Positions 3,712 to 5,146 of a stretch of 5,146 nt of DNA are shown here, piece by piece. A model generated the notes under the pieces. It was not told where the DNA came from. It did not search any database and saw only the letters and a list, made by a program, of their open reading frames with translations. The position numbers were made by a program, and so were the translations under genes. Numbering within the stretch: position 1 is the first letter of the stretch; each line of letters begins with the position of its first letter. The stretch is from assembly GCA_035624085.1 (NCBI GenBank), contig DASPSE010000174.1:1-5146 (forward strand). Reading direction: 5' to 3'. This DNA comes from JAFAGX01 sp035624085. GTDB taxonomy: Bacteria; Acidobacteriota; Terriglobia; Terriglobales; Acidobacteriaceae.

Positions 3712-5146
3712 CTAGCGTTTCTTCCCTTTGCCCCGACGGGCCAGCCTGGAACTCCGGGAGGTTCGTCGCTGCACGCGCACATCCGCTTTCATCAGCGCCA
3801 TGAGCTTGCTAACCGAGGCAATCTTGTCCAGGCTCCAAATAGCGTCTTTCAGTTTCCTCTGAGCTTTCGCGGACAGGACGCCTTCAGCCAGCGCGGAGAA
3901 TTTCTCTTCGATTTCGGCGTCACTCAGCGGGTTGCGCGGATCGCCTTTCGGATAATCGAGTTGCTTGCTGTAACTGCTGCCGTCGGTGGTCGTGATGTTG
4001 ACGATCACCCGCTGCAACGCCGGAAATACTTTTTCGATCTCTGGATCGGCTACCACTTCAACTTTTTTCAATTGTGCCCGGATCGTCGGGTCCATGATTT
4101 TTTCGATGGTGAACTGCACCGGCGTGACCTGGCGTTCGGCCAGCGCGGCGGCAATCACGTAGGGTAGCGAATGGTCCGCGGTTTCTTTGGTGCGCGGATC
4201 GTATTTGCTGGGATCGGAAAGGATGTCAGCGGCGCGAGCCAATGAGCGAATCTGAATCTTCGTTACCTGATCTGGCTTCAAGTCATTCGATTTCACCAGG
4301 TCCAGCACGGCAGAAATCGGAGTGTGGGTAAGCGCCTCGGTAGGAAATGCCTTCATGCCGCATTGCGTGATGCGCCATGACTCGCCTAGCCCGTCGGTCA
4401 GAACATTCAGCTTCCATTCGGGACCGAAACAGTGAATCAGTCCCTCTTTCCCGTCGACCACGTGCTCCGGTCCCGTGTAGCCCTTTTCCGCCATGAGCGC
4501 AGCCAGCACGCCACTCTGTGTCGCCATGGGATCGACGGTGTTCTTCATCATGGTGAGCTTGCCCGCGGTGACCGCGCCGAGGGTGGCATGGCGGCTGGCG
4601 GAGACTCCGACAGCATGCTGAATTTGCTCCCATCCGAGATGCAGCGCTCGCCCGGCGACAAACGGCGAAACGAATGCGGTCAAAGTGGCGTGATGCCAGC
4701 CGCGTTCGCGAATGCCCGGAAACGCTGCCTCGCAAAAACGCATTTCGAATTCATGGCCGAGCACCAGGCCAACGATCAACTCTCTGGCATCGCTTTTGGC
4801 GCGCTCACAGCAGGCGATGGCGGCAGGAAAAATATCCGACGGGTGAGACGGATCCTGCTTCCAGTAAATGTCGTTGTAATCCATGCAGCGGATCATGAGC
4901 GCGTTGGCTAGCGACGCAGAAACGGGATCGATTCGCTTGCCAGTGCCGATGACGGTGGAGGAGCCGCGGCCGGCGATTTCGCCGAGAACCTCAAGGGCGA
5001 TCTTGACATCGTGTTGCTGATAGCCGCCCAGAGCGCAGCCGACGGAATCGAGCAGGAAGCGCTTGGCCTGGTAAATGGCATCCTGCGAAAGATGCTTATA
5101 ATTCAGCGCGGCAGCCCAGCGGGCCATCGTGGCCGTGACGGTCTCT
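3712..5146 (-). CDS. MmgE/PrpD-family protein (2-methylcitrate dehydratase-like), 5' end beyond the right edge
   Basis: MmgE/PrpD enzymes include 2-methylcitrate dehydratase, cis-aconitate decarboxylase and iminodisuccinate epimerase; most act on citrate-like or dicarboxylic acids and need no iron-sulfur cluster. Numbering from the ATG at 5127 gives 471 residues. Landmarks are LLDSVGCALGG (25-35), the active-site region MDYNDIYW (82-89) and HPSD (95-98), RGWHHAT (142-148), KAFPTEA (259-265), TADHSLPY (316-323) and YPKGDPRNPLSD (392-403). The ATG at 5127 is probably not the true start: there is no Shine-Dalgarno before it, the frame stays open to the edge, and the preceding codons (E-T-V-T-A-T) look like the usual family N-terminus ('ETVT..LA.WAA.L.Y..L'). 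The C-terminus carries an unusual Arg/Lys-rich tail (about 451-471) after the normal end of the fold. It heads the visible operon, 108 bases before the homoaconitase-type gene, which suggests consecutive steps on one tricarboxylic acid. The family is sure; the substrate is unknown. Confidence 0.92.
   Translation of the reverse strand, partial: ETVTATMARWAAALNYKHLSQDAIYQAKRFLLDSVGCALGGYQQHDVKIALEVLGEIAGRGSSTVIGTGKRIDPVSASLANALMIRCMDYNDIYWKQDPSHPSDIFPAAIACCERAKSDARELIVGLVLGHEFEMRFCEAAFPGIRERGWHHATLTAFVSPFVAGRALHLGWEQIQHAVGVSASRHATLGAVTAGKLTMMKNTVDPMATQSGVLAALMAEKGYTGPEHVVDGKEGLIHCFGPEWKLNVLTDGLGESWRITQCGMKAFPTEALTHTPISAVLDLVKSNDLKPDQVTKIQIRSLARAADILSDPSKYDPRTKETADHSLPYVIAAALAERQVTPVQFTIEKIMDPTIRAQLKKVEVVADPEIEKVFPALQRVIVNITTTDGSSYSKQLDYPKGDPRNPLSDAEIEEKFSALAEGVLSAKAQRKLKDAIWSLDKIASVSKLMALMKADVRVQRRTSRSSRLARRGKGKKR

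Noticed and set aside
4432..4911. Open frame of 159 codons on the plus strand within the MmgE/PrpD gene
   Set aside because: Antisense to conserved MmgE/PrpD motifs, no family resemblance.
5125..5127. ATG at 5127 as the true start of the MmgE/PrpD gene
   Set aside because: No Shine-Dalgarno precedes it, and the upstream codons to the edge are open and resemble the family N-terminus, so the start is probably outside the window.

Overview
All supportable genes in this window lie on the minus strand and read from the right edge to the left: a MmgE/PrpD-family protein (5' end beyond the right edge), a fused aconitase-superfamily hydro-lyase of the fungal homoaconitase (Lys4) type, a beta-decarboxylating isocitrate/homoisocitrate/isopropylmalate-type dehydrogenase, and the N-terminal part of a protein starting with a citrate-lyase acyl-carrier (CitD) domain (3' end beyond the left edge). 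The gaps are 108, 127 and 60 bases. With all genes co-oriented, good Shine-Dalgarno sequences before the three internal genes and no evident promoter, this looks like the middle of one operon. No plus-strand gene, RNA gene, mobile element or CRISPR array could be supported.

The organism is bacterial, moderately GC-rich by eye, with GTG and ATG starts. Acidobacteriota or a similar soil/metagenomic lineage is my best guess. It rests on recalled resemblance of the gene combination and of the intergenic repeats (TGTCATTCCGAG.../...GAGGAATCT type and ACCGCAGAGAGC-type) to what such genomes carry; no search was possible.

Biochemically the genes fit a tricarboxylic-acid module. A PrpD-type dehydratase could remove water from a citrate or alkylcitrate. 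A homoaconitase-type enzyme could rehydrate the aconitate-like product to an isocitrate-like hydroxy acid. The dehydrogenase would then oxidatively decarboxylate that to a 2-oxo acid, and a CitD-bearing lyase would handle a citryl- or malyl-type thioester or a related C-C cleavage. This matches neither a plain methylcitrate cycle (no PrpB or PrpC seen here) nor a plain lysine/AAA pathway (no homocitrate synthase seen here), so the substrate is open. The genes upstream of 5146 and downstream of 1 are needed to decide.

The intergenic gaps are the second point of interest. Each holds a short element resembling a dispersed repeat, and two of them hold inverted repeats. One hairpin is followed by a T-run just before the homoaconitase-like gene; another abuts the Shine-Dalgarno sequence of the dehydrogenase gene.
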